A DNA stretch of 64,000 nt from Chionoecetes opilio (Eukaryota; Arthropoda; Malacostraca; Decapoda; Majidae), in contig JACEEZ010003588.1 of NCBI GenBank assembly GCA_016584305.1, positions 1 through 64,000 of the forward strand, read 5' to 3'. A program made the translations under genes and the position numbers. Position 1 is the stretch's first letter; the number at the start of each line of letters is the position of its first letter. A model generated the notes under the pieces. The model saw nothing but the letters and a program-made list of their open reading frames with translations, did not search any database and was not told where the DNA came from. Shown here piece after piece: positions 55,304 through 64,000 of the stretch.

Positions 55304-55612
55304 CTGTAGGAGACAACAAGGGTTTACTAAGGACAGTGATAACACACACCACACCTGGTCATGTCTCTGCCTCCAGAGAGTTACATTCTTGATGCCTGAA
55401 ACTAATGGCTGACTAAATGAAAATGTAAAAAGATTGGCTTTCTGAATATAAAATGTAAGGAAAGGAAAAGACAATAGTATGCAGTGGTTCTTACTGTTGG
55501 ATCAAACGATGTTGAGTCAAAGACTACTGTATACAGTAGTCTTTGGTTGAGTATATGAAGGGCTTATCAAAGGAGGAGAAATGCTGCAGAGATGATGCAT
55601 GATGAGACTTAC

Positions 55613-55713
55613 TTGCCATGAAGGCCACAGCTGAGTCCCTTGGAGGCACAGTTGGCATCAGGGCAGCCCGGGGCACTGTGATGATCCAGTAAGCCGTGGC
55701 CAAGGTCAACCAG
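55613..55713 (-). CDS. CadN: Cadherin exon: EGF between the LamG domains
   Basis: Encodes LVDLGHGLLDHHSAPGCPDA then NCASKGLSCGLHGK. Phase 0 in, phase 2 out; donor GTAAGT. Joins the following exon as HGK|CGG, completing an EGF-like unit. Confidence 0.9.
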
Positions 55714-55879
55714 CTTGGACGGGAAAAGAGAAGGGGTATGTGGTTATTGACAAGAGGGAGTGTTTCATTACTGTAAGATGGTGCTTCATGCTGTCTTACT
55801 CTTCTCTCCTTTCCTCCTTTTCCTTCTTCTCCTTTCCTCTCCTTCCTTCTTCGATTCCTTTACTTACACATCCAAAAGT

Positions 55880-56403
55880 AAAGCGCATGATCATCCTCAT
55901 CATCATTCTCTTTAACGTCAGATTTTCCCATAATATCTTATGAGTTTAGACGGCCGATGATACGCTTCCAATTGTATCTAATATATCCATTGCCTTAACC
56001 TCTTCAATGTCCAATGCTGCCAGATCCTCTTCAACACACTGCCTCCATGTATTCCTTGGCCTGCCCGGTGGACGACGACCTGGCACTTCCACTCCAACAG
56101 CTCTCTCTCCCCAATGCCTCACCACCTGCTCTCCTCTGTACGTGCCCAAACCACCTCAATATCTTTACTCTCACCAGGCACTTCCACTCCAACAGCTCTC
56201 CCCAATGCCTCATCACCTTCTTTCCTCTTCACGTGCCCAAACCACCTTAATCGCCTTACTCTCAGCACTGTACACAGCTCCTGTAATCCACATCTTCTTG
56301 CCACCTCTTCTCTGGACATTTCATCTCTCCATGTGATCCCAGCCATATATCTCAACATTATCTGATCACAACAACACCAACACATCCAATATACATATAC
56401 CAC
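55880..56403 (-). mobile_element. LINE ORF2 3' end with duplicated 91-95-bp unit
   Basis: Minus-strand relative of 45,480-46,095. Includes MSREEVARRCGLQELCTVLR, VRRLRWFGHVKRKEG, then the 91-95-bp segment repeated (GGCACTTCCACTCCAACAG at 56,082 and 56,177 on plus), VEEDLAALDIEE, and a 3' end near 55,900. Sense with the cadherin gene, in its intron. Confidence 0.85.
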
Positions 56404-56514
56404 AATAGTAAAGCGAGTGTCTGAATATAAACCAAGGACACTTATGCATTTCTATGCAAAGTTTTACACATGAATCTCACCACGTCCACAATCCCTTCTT
56501 TTCACCCCCTCCTT

Positions 56515-56666
56515 CTATAAATCCTCCCCTCCCCCTCCAACACACTCACCTCCCCATTCACCTCCCTTTAATACATCATTCCCTCCCCCTCCAACACACT
56601 CACCTCCCCATTCACCCCTCCTTCTATGCATCCTTCCCTCCTCCTCCACCACCCCAACACACTCAC
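56515..56666. repeat. CadN: Exon-intron junction repeated in tandem
   Basis: On the gene strand the exon end GGTGAATGGGGAG|GTGAGTGTGTTGG recurs twice more downstream (around 56,605 and 56,548), each followed by GAGG-rich spacer. Units of about 57-65 bases. Confidence 0.9.
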
Positions 56667-56957
56667 CTCCCCATTCACCCTGAGGTTCCTGAGACAGCCG
56701 CTGAAGGGTTGATGCACCAGGGGTCTCGGCCATCCGTACTCTACGTGAGGGGGCGGGGGATGTGCCAGCCCACCCACCTGCAGGGGCCCCGACACATCAA
56801 GGAACTGGCCCCCCGCAGTTAGCCGCCCCCTCGCCCTGCAGGTGTGGGGCTCAGGGGGCTGCGGAAGGGCTGTGGTGGAGTGGTTGTGGGACACGTCGGG
56901 TGTGGGTGTGGGGTCCATGGTGCCCCCCGAACACAAGTCCACCAGCAGCAGCACCAC
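56667..56957 (-). CDS. CadN: Cadherin exon: LamG-1 C-terminal half
   Basis: 291 bp, phase 0 in and out. Encodes VVLLLVDLCSGGT, a His/Thr/Pro-rich loop, RLTAGGQFLDVSGPLQVGGL, and FSGCLRNLRVNGE, the C-terminal Cys-containing signature of laminin G domains. Acceptor TCCCCCAG, donor GTGAGTGT. Confidence 0.92.
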
Positions 56958-56984
56958 CTGGGGGAGTGTGGCAGTGTGAGGGAG

Positions 56985-57050
56985 GCCAACATAACATCAG
57001 GAAGCTACAAGAGGCCGCTACACTTACAAGTGGCAGTTCCTGTAATACAC
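56985..57050 (-). mobile_element. CR1 3' end scrap
   Basis: ATCAGGAAGCTACAAGAGGC and GTGGCAGTTCCTGTAA match the CR1 3' UTR on the minus strand. In an intron. Confidence 0.75.
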
Positions 57051-57152
57051 GTGCCTTACTGTACACATCACGGTAATCTAGAACTTGAGGCAGTTTTTAT
57101 ATAAACTGAAATTAAAAATGGCAGGGGAGGAGGGTGTGTCAGGGTGAGTCAC

Positions 57153-57516
57153 CTGTTTGGTCCAGAGCACGTCGAGGCGGTGCCAGGTGTTGTCGCTGAG
57201 CGGGGCGGTGGTGTCCACGCCCAGGCTCACCGGCCCGCCCCCCAGGTCCACCAGCAGGGAGGGCCGCCCACCACGAAGCTCCAGGGCCACCACGTCCCTG
57301 GCTGCGTGGTGGGCGGGCGTGGGCGGCGGGCGGTCTGGGCCGGAGTACAGCAGCGTGGCATCGCGCGCCCGCGTCAGCACTTCCAGGCTGAGATGCATCT
57401 TGGCGCAGGCTGGCAGGGGCGGCGCCCACGCCCAACCGTGCTGGTTGTGGCCGCCCTTGAAGTGCCTGGCGAGCACCTTGCACCTGGGGCCGTGAGTGTG
57501 GTGGGGGCACACACAC
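57153..57516 (-). CDS. CadN: Cadherin exon: EGF end and LamG-1 N-terminal half
   Basis: Phase 2 in, 0 out. Encodes CVCPHHTHGPRC (EGF), KVLARHFKGGHNQHGWAWAP, MHLSLEVLTRARDATLLYSG, VALELRGGRPSLLVDLGGG and SDNTWHRLDVLWTKQ, i.e. successive LamG strands. GC-rich third positions stand out against the AT-rich repeats around it. Confidence 0.93.
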
Positions 57517-57591
57517 CTGTAGGGGGGAAAGGGGGGTTAGTAGGGGTGGCTGGGGTGGGGGCACACCGCAGCACACCCTCACCCACCTTAC

Positions 57592-57866
57592 CTGGCGCGT
57601 GTGGCGATGTGGACGCAGCGGCCGTGGTTGAGGCAGGTCCCCGCGGTGCAGGGGGTGGCGTGGCCTGCAGGCAGGCCGCCGCAGCCACAGGTGGTGTGCA
57701 GGGCGAGGCGCGGCCCCGCCACCGCCGAGGTGTTGGCGTCCACCACAGAGAACTGGCTGCTGAGCCCCGCCCGCAGCACACAGCCGCCGCCACACCCAGG
57801 CCGCCGCCCCTCACGGCACACCCCCACACCCACCTGAACGATGGTGACGCCCGCCGCCTCACTCAA
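57592..57866 (-). CDS. CadN: Cadherin exon: NC domain end and first EGF (CE1)
   Basis: Phase 0 in, 2 out. Encodes LSEAAGVTIVQVGVGVC, GCVLRAGLSSQFSVVDANTS, TTCGC and CTAGTCLNHGRCVHIATRA. Matches the CadN stretch after the LLxHR segment. Acceptor TGCCCACAG; the next intron (57,517-57,591) is only 75 bases. Confidence 0.9.
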
Positions 57867-58123
57867 CTGTGGGCAGGACACGTGGGGCGCCGGGACTGGG
57901 TCAAGGGCGCTACAAGGCTACGTGCATGACGGATTAATTCCTGACACCTGATAACACCTGAGCTACAACAGATGAGCTAACTATATATTGCTTACATGAT
58001 ATAACTTTGCCTGAATATCACACTGAACAAGGTAAGATAACAGTAAGGGTAAATTAGTGCGTGTAACAAAACTAGCCTTATAGGGAGTCAAAGAAAATGG
58101 AAGTGTGTTCAGGGCAGACTCGC
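57867..58123. other. Intron with probable GC donor
   Basis: 257-base intron starting GCGAGT at 58,123 on the gene strand and ending CCCACAG. No other feature. Confidence 0.6.
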
Positions 58124-58312
58124 CTCTCTGCGGTGGAGGTGCAGGAGGTGGTGGAGGGTGTGCGGCGTGGAGGCAGCTGCGAGCCACACCCTGGTGCGCT
58201 GGGGCGGCTCCCTGCCCAGCGGCTCCACGGACACCACCATCACCCCGACGCCGCCGCCCGTCACCCAGGCCCGCGCCGCCCCGACCAGCCGACTCAACAC
58301 CGACCCTGAGCC
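58124..58312 (-). CDS. CadN: Cadherin exon: NC domain
   Basis: 189 bp (63 codons), phase 0 both ends. Encodes GSGSVLSRLVGAARAWVTGG, VMVVSVEPLGREPPQRTRVW and HTLHHLLHLHRRE, the nonchordate classic cadherin domain. Donor GAGAG|GCGAGT is a GC rather than GT site; the reading HRRE|LSEAAG keeps frame and fits the family. Confidence 0.85.
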
Positions 58313-58442
58313 CTGAGGAACCAAGGGCGCGGAAGGAATACGTCACTTCCTAAACCTTCCTATCAATACTTTCCTTCGCACTTCCTTACTCCTACAATTT
58401 ACTCCTTCCTTCCTATTTCCCATTACACTTGTTCTGCCTCAC

Positions 58443-58599
58443 CTCCTCTCTCACCACCTCGTAGGGCGTCGCCTCCAGAGTGAGGGGCGTGGCGTCACTC
58501 ACGTCATGGGGTTTCAGTGACCTGACCTCCACCGTGACATCGGCCTTGACCCCGAATTGACCCTGAGCTGCGTCGCTGACCGTGAAGCCCAACTGGTAC
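58443..58599 (-). CDS. CadN: Cadherin exon: last ectodomain repeat end
   Basis: Phase 2 in, 0 out. Encodes YQLGFTVSDAAQGQFGVKAD, VTVEVRSLKPHDVSDATPL and ATPYEVVREE. Acceptor CCTCTGCAG, donor GTGAGG. Confidence 0.9.
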
Positions 58600-58761
58600 C
58601 TGCAGAGGATGTGTGACGCCTCCAGCAGGAGAAGGGAGGAGGGGAAGGGGAGGCAAGGGGGAAAGATGTTACTCGGTGGAAAGTTGTTTTTATCTATTTA
58701 TTTTATGGTAATCAACTCTATTCATGTATTCATCATGTATTTATATATGGCAGTGACGCAC

Positions 58762-58952
58762 CTTCCGTCCCCCGTGGCTGGCCGCATGGTGAGGTGTCCC
58801 GTGGCAGTGTCCAGCCTGAAGTTCGGGTGTTCGGATCCCCGCCAGGAGTAAGTCTTGGCGGCGGCGTCCCAGTCGTCAGGGTCGCGCACATAGACACGAC
58901 CCAGGGGCACCACGTCACTCACGACCACTGGAAGCTGACGCCCTTGGAAAGC
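58762..58952 (-). CDS. CadN: Cadherin exon: repeat core
   Basis: Phase 0 in, 2 out. Encodes VVVSDVVPLGRVYVRDPDDW, KTYSWRGSEHPNFRLDTATG and HLTMRPATGDG: the G-R-V-x-V-x-D-x-D-D-W and F-x-L-D-x-x-T-G-x-L strands. Acceptor CTTTTTCAG, donor GTGCGT. Confidence 0.92.
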
Positions 58953-59136
58953 CTGAAAAAGGAGGAGGCTTTGAGGTTAGAAAGGTAGAATGAAGAAAGA
59001 AAGGAAGAGAAAAGAAAGTAAGAAAGGTTGGGATTATAGAAAAGATATTTGTTTTGGGGTAAGAAAAGAAGAAACGAAAAAATGAGTATTTAAGGTTATC
59101 AGGAAGTAGAGGATTTGTGAAAAAGGCAACACAACG

Positions 59137-59252
59137 CACACGCACACACACACACGCACACACACACGCACACACACACGACACACACACACACACACAG
59201 CGCACACACACACACACACACACACACAACACACATCTCAACACACACACAC

Positions 59253-59334
<82 letters not shown>

Positions 59335-59335
59335 A
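59137..59335. repeat. CadN: (CA)n array next to a cadherin donor
   Basis: About 195 bases of CA with a few interruptions. On the gene strand the donor reads GTTAGGGTGTGTGTG, so the GT array begins five bases after the splice site at 59,337. Confidence 0.97.
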
Positions 59336-59337
59336 AC

Positions 59338-59549
59338 CTTCAGCGTGAGGGCCGTGACACTCTTACTGGCAGGTGTCATGGGGTTGTCATTCACATCCCC
59401 CACATGGACCGTGAGGGTGACGGTGGTGGTGTGGGCGTGGGGGCGGCCCGCATCCCCCACCACCAGGGGCACCAACACCACACGCCCCGCCTCACGGTCC
59501 AGCGACGCCCTGGTCTCCACCACGCCCACACCACGCCCTTCGTCGCCTC
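59338..59549 (-). CDS. CadN: Cadherin exon: repeat end with DVNDN
   Basis: Phase 1 in, 0 out. Encodes GDEGRGVGVVETRASLDREA, LVPLVVGDAGRPHAHT and LTVHVGDVNDNPMTPASKS. L-D-R-E and D-V-N-D-N bind calcium in cadherin repeats. Acceptor AACCCACAG, donor AAG|GTTAGG. Confidence 0.93.
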
Positions 59550-60158
59550 CTGTGGGTTAGTGTGAAATTGTGGCTTTTCATGTTTTCTTGATTTTTGAGT
59601 TGTGAGGTAGACAGACAGACACAAAAGTAGATGGGTAGAAAACTCCTCCTCCTCCTCTTTCTACTACAGTACTACTACCACTAGGCCACACTAAACAATT
59701 TTTAATTTTCAACTATTGTTTTTTTATAGTACTTCAACTACTTGTACAGCTACTACTACTACAACCACTACATCACACCAAACACAACCACCAATAAAGA
59801 TAGTATTACAACCAAAAATGTATCTCTGAACAAATTACATTGAACAATTAATTACAAACACACATTTTCAATATATCTGAACAATTACAAACACACTTTC
59901 GTGAGCAAACATCGTGATCTCGAAAAATAAAAACTAGGAAATAGACGTCCACACTAAAGATGTGGAACGTGTCCAAGCTCGCACAGGCTAAAGTCAACTT
60001 TTTAAATACCCTCACCTTAAAATACTTCTATTACAACCTGACCTAACCCAACCTAACCTTCACCATCCCCTTCTTTGATTTTCTTTACTTTTTACAAAGA
60101 AATGAAAAGTGCTAAATTGTTCTTGAAAAAAGTTCTAAAAAAAAGTTCTAAAAAAAAT
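59550..60158. other. Intron, AT-rich
   Basis: Includes CTACTACTACAACCAC runs and CTAACCCAACCTAACCTTC. No gene. Confidence 0.5.
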
Positions 60159-60705
60159 GGTGTGGTGATGGCGGTGGTGGTGGTGGTGATAGTGGTGGTG
60201 ATGGTGGTTGTTGTGGTGATGGTGGTGGTTGTGGTGATGGTGGTGATGGTGGGTGTGTGTGGTGTGGTGGTGGTGTGGTGGTGGTGGTGGGGGTGGTGGG
60301 TGGTGGTGGTGGTGATGGTGGTGTGGTATGGTGGTGTGGTGGTGTGTGGTGGTGGTGGTGGTGGGATGGTGATGGTGATGGTAGGTGGTGGATGGGTGGA
60401 TGGTGGGGTGTGGTGGTGGTAAGGTGATGTGTGGTGGGGTGTGGTGTATGGTGGTGGTGATGGTGACTGGTGGTGTGTGGTGTGGTGGTTGGTGGTGGTG
60501 GTGGTGATGGTGATGGTGATGGTGTGTGGTGATGGTGATGGTGGTGGGTGGTGGTGGTGGTGGTGGTGATGGTGGTGGGTGGTGGTAGTGGTGGTGGTGG
60601 TGGTGGTGGTGTGATGTGGTGGTGGTGGTGGGGGTGGTGGTGTGGGTGGTAGTGGTGGTGGTGTGGTGGTGTGGTGGTGGTTGGTGGGGTGGTGGTATGT
60701 GGTCA
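60159..60705. repeat. (GGT)n / GATGGT minisatellite
   Basis: About 550 bases of GGT, GAT and GTG permutations. Gives meaningless Thr/His open frames on the other strand. Confidence 0.95.
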
Positions 60706-61371
60706 TAATTGTTATATGCGAAATGTTGAAGCTCCCTTCGCTCGCTTGGACAATAACACGGGTTTATACTTACATTTTCTTCCTCCTTCTCTGTACCCAC
60801 GGCTGTGAAATGGCATATTTAACACCTCACACACACCCTACTCGTATGATAACACCACGCTAACCCTAAATAACACCTATAACGGCATTAGAAACACGAG
60901 TTATAGTGGTTATATGAGGCCTAACACAAGCGGCCTGCCTCCTCGGCTCAGACACTGTTGTTGTGAAGGCTACGCACACATTTTATTTCCACTGCACTAA
61001 TGCACTACTTTCGCCACTGCACTAATGTCGCCAGGCACAAAATATTACGAATTTTAGCATAAATGCTAAAAGATCGCTTCGCTCGCTTGGGCAATGAGTT
61101 AAGAGACGAAATATAACTTTCTGCGCCAAATTTTTTCCTTTGCGCCCGTATTTTCTTGCCTACAAAAGTCACAAGAAGAAGAAGAAGAAGAATTCGTGGA
61201 AACATTTTACAAGCCTAATATGACACCTGATTTCGGCTGAAATAGGTGTCCAAGCTCGCTTCGCTCGCTTGGACAATAAAGAAAACAGACCAGCGCGAGG
61301 GAGGTATTTTCTAAACCTGTCCACACTTACTCACTTATTATCTTTTCTTACTTATGTACCCTTGAACTCAC
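60706..61371. other. Intron with repeated near-palindromic CGCTCGCTTCGCTCG motif
   Basis: TTCGCTCGCTTGG occurs near 60,739, 61,079 and 61,262, the last as the near-palindrome GTCCAAGCTCGCTTCGCTCG plus CTTGGAC. A CTATAGTCGCC-family MITE fragment lies at 61,013-61,066 and a (GAA)n run at 61,173-61,190. Confidence 0.55.
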
Positions 61372-61585
61372 TTGGATCTAGAGAAACCTTAATGACCGCC
61401 GCTACGTGTGGGGGGGCGCGAGGGTCCAGGGCTAGGGTGAAGGGGGGGCCGTGACCTTTCCCCCAGCTGTCCCTGTCCCCCAGCTTGACGCGCGCCACCA
61501 CCTGGGGTTCCGCGTTCTCCTCTACCTGTACCTCCTGCGGCTCACGGAGGAACGGCGGGTTGTCGTTCACATCTGTCACGTTCAC
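61372..61585 (-). CDS. CadN: Cadherin exon: DVNDN and next repeat start
   Basis: Phase 0 in, 1 out. Encodes VNVTDVNDNPPFLREPQEVQ, VEENAEPQVVARVKLGDRDS and PHVAAVIKVSLDP. Acceptor is CACACACAG: a CA array rather than pyrimidines serves as the upstream tract. Donor CCAA|GTGAGT. Confidence 0.93.
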
Positions 61586-61600
61586 CTGTGTGTGTGTGTG

Positions 61601-61633
<33 letters not shown>

Positions 61634-61800
61634 AGGGGTAAGTAAGGGGGAGGGGGGTAGGGTAAGGTGTGTGTGTTTGGGGAAAGGAGTAGGGGGTAGA
61701 GGATGGGTGTGTGTGTTTGGGGAAAGGAGTAGGGGGTAGAGGATGGATGTTTGTTTGTAGGATGTGTGAGTGTGTGTGTGTGTGTGGAGAGCGAGAATAG
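61586..61800. repeat. (GT)n and GT-rich repeats at a cadherin acceptor
   Basis: GT array 61,590-61,630 and two copies of GTGTGTGTTTGGGGAAAGGA with AGTAGGGGGTAGAGGATGG (about 61,665 and 61,707). Confidence 0.85.
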
Positions 61801-61883
61801 TTCAGTAGGTTATGATATTTCTAAAGATAGTTTTCAGTCTTGTTTGATGATGATATGAATACAGAAAAGTATATCAAGGAATC

Positions 61884-61889
<6 letters not shown>

Positions 61890-61943
<54 letters not shown>
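61890..61943. repeat. CadN: (CT)n array abutting a cadherin donor
   Basis: On the gene strand the donor ACT|GTGAGGAGAGAGAG runs straight into (GA)n. Confidence 0.97.
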
Positions 61944-61946
<3 letters not shown>

Positions 61947-61948
61947 AC

Positions 61949-62137
61949 AGTAAGAGTGGCCGTGGCTGTCCTGGTGGGCGTGCCGTCATCCACCGCCCAC
62001 ACCAACACGGTATGGGCGCGGGCGGTCTCTCGGTCTAACGCCCCCGCCAGCACCACCGCCCCCGCCTCGTCCACGCCGAACCTGCCCTTCGGATCACTCT
62101 CGGGGGACACCACGTACCTCACGCTGCTGTTCCCGCC
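61949..62137 (-). CDS. CadN: Cadherin exon: repeat core
   Basis: 189 bp, phase 0 both ends. Encodes VRYVVSPESDPKGRFGVDEA, VLAGALDRETARAHTVLVWA and VDDGTPTRTATATLT: F-x-V-D-x-x-x-G, L-D-R-E and A-x-D-D-G-x-P motifs of a cadherin repeat. Donor GTGAGG, acceptor CTTCTTCAG. Confidence 0.94.
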
Positions 62138-62463
62138 CTGAAGAAGGGAGGTTGTGTTGTATTATTATTATGTTGTATGTTGTATTGTGTATGTTGTATG
62201 TTGTTTTGTGTATGTAATATGTTGTATTGTGTATTGTGAATGTTGTTTTGTATTAATTGTGTTGTGTATGTAAGGAAGGAGCTTGTGTGTTGTATTATGT
62301 ATGTTGCAATTGTTTTGTATACATCACAAAGGAACTGACCAAAGGCAAAAAAAAAGAAGTAACGAAAAGCTCGCTTAGATTCCAGCTGTATGTTGTTTTG
62401 TATGTTGTATTTTGTTGTGGTGAATAGAAATTGAGTGGATTTGAGTGAGGTGAGTGATAATTG

Positions 62464-62465
<2 letters not shown>
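62138..62465. other. Intron with TGTTGTAT-type repeats
   Basis: Irregular TATGTTGTATTGTG repeats at 62,165-62,320. No gene. Confidence 0.6.

Positions 62466-62554
<89 letters not shown>
62466..62554. repeat. CadN: (CT)n array abutting a cadherin donor
   Basis: On the gene strand the donor GCG|GTGAGAGAGAG is itself the first unit of about 45 GA repeats. Confidence 0.97.
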
Positions 62555-62557
<3 letters not shown>

Positions 62558-62558
<1 letters not shown>

Positions 62559-62736
62559 GCATCAGCATCACGGGCGGGGAAGGAGGCCAGGTGGGTGCCG
62601 AGGGGCGTGTCCTCAGCCAGGGTGCGGGCGGCGTGGGCGTGGGTCAGGACGGGCGTGTTGTCATTCACGTCCAGAACCTGTACACTGACCCACGTTGTGT
62701 CCACGTGTCGCGCCTCCTCGTGCCACGCTCTGACCC
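62558..62736 (-). CDS. CadN: Cadherin exon: DVNDN linker and repeat start
   Basis: First cadherin exon visible in the window. Encodes VRAWHEEARHVDTTWVSVQV, LDVNDNTPVLTHAHAARTLA, EDTPLGTHLASF and PARDADA, giving the calcium-binding D-V-N-D-N and A-x-D-A-D motifs. Acceptor ATCCTTCAG, donor GTGAGA; phase 2 in, 0 out. Upstream exons are beyond the window. Confidence 0.93.

Positions 62737-64000
<1,264 letters not shown>

Noticed and set aside
57139..57929. Long plus-strand and alternative minus-strand frames over the LamG/EGF exons
   Set aside because: GC-rich coding DNA is open in several frames; only one minus frame shows cadherin motifs and matching splice phases.
59034..59335. Cys-Val and Thr-His open frames
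   Set aside because: Translation of the (CA)n array.
60075..60800. Thr/His- and Val/Gly-rich open frames
   Set aside because: Translation of the (GGT)n minisatellite on either strand.

Overview
This window looks like nuclear DNA of a decapod crustacean, inferred from a CR1-rich repeat landscape, LINE and tRNA-SINE types I associate with decapods, and an arthropod type III (Drosophila CadN-like) cadherin. Most of the sequence is transposable-element debris, long dinucleotide arrays and unclassified AT-rich filler. There are no prokaryotic features. Position 30,480 is an N.

Two host genes can be supported, both on the minus strand and both missing their 5' ends. (1) At 17.5-19.6 kb lie the last three coding exons of a failed-axon-connections (fax/FAXC/CDR-1, GST-fold) family gene. 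Their splice phases agree and a LINE sits in one intron. (2) From 62.7 kb down to 43.8 kb lies the 3' half of a CadN-like cadherin: the last cadherin repeats, the NC domain, then CE-LG-CE-LG-CE-CE modules, a membrane segment and a short cytoplasmic tail. Nineteen exons were placed by eye from splice sites and phase; one more juxtamembrane exon is a candidate.

Repeats by region: 0-1.3 kb CR1 fragments; 2.4-2.9 kb MITE and hairpin; 4-6.8 kb 5' part of a BEL/Pao LTR element; 7-8.9 kb TIR elements; 9.7-13.5 kb a TIR element and a probable non-autonomous LTR element; 13.8-17.4 kb Tigger remnant, hAT-like element and two CR1 copies; 19.7-24.2 kb SINE, 3' part of a BEL/Pao element and a LINE; 24.6-27.9 kb a 3.35-kb TIR element holding a 1.1-kb Tc1/mariner palindrome; 28-32.1 kb a nearly complete CR1 with endonuclease, reverse transcriptase and part of its esterase; 35.3-39 kb a three-level nest ending in a 2-kb transposon with a 10-bp target duplication; 40.8-41.3 kb an RTE-like LINE with an 11-bp target duplication; 45.5-48.7 kb two LINEs lying tail to tail inside a cadherin intron.

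The most interesting signal is in the cadherin gene. At least seven of its 5' splice sites are the edge or apparent seed of a tandem repeat: GA or GT microsatellites begin at or a few bases after the donor, and at three exons the exon-intron junction itself is repeated, in one case about 25-30 times. The gene also has a probable GC-AG intron, a one-base phase mismatch between two adjacent EGF exons, and an in-frame stop in the candidate juxtamembrane exon. The last two could be assembly errors or real damage.
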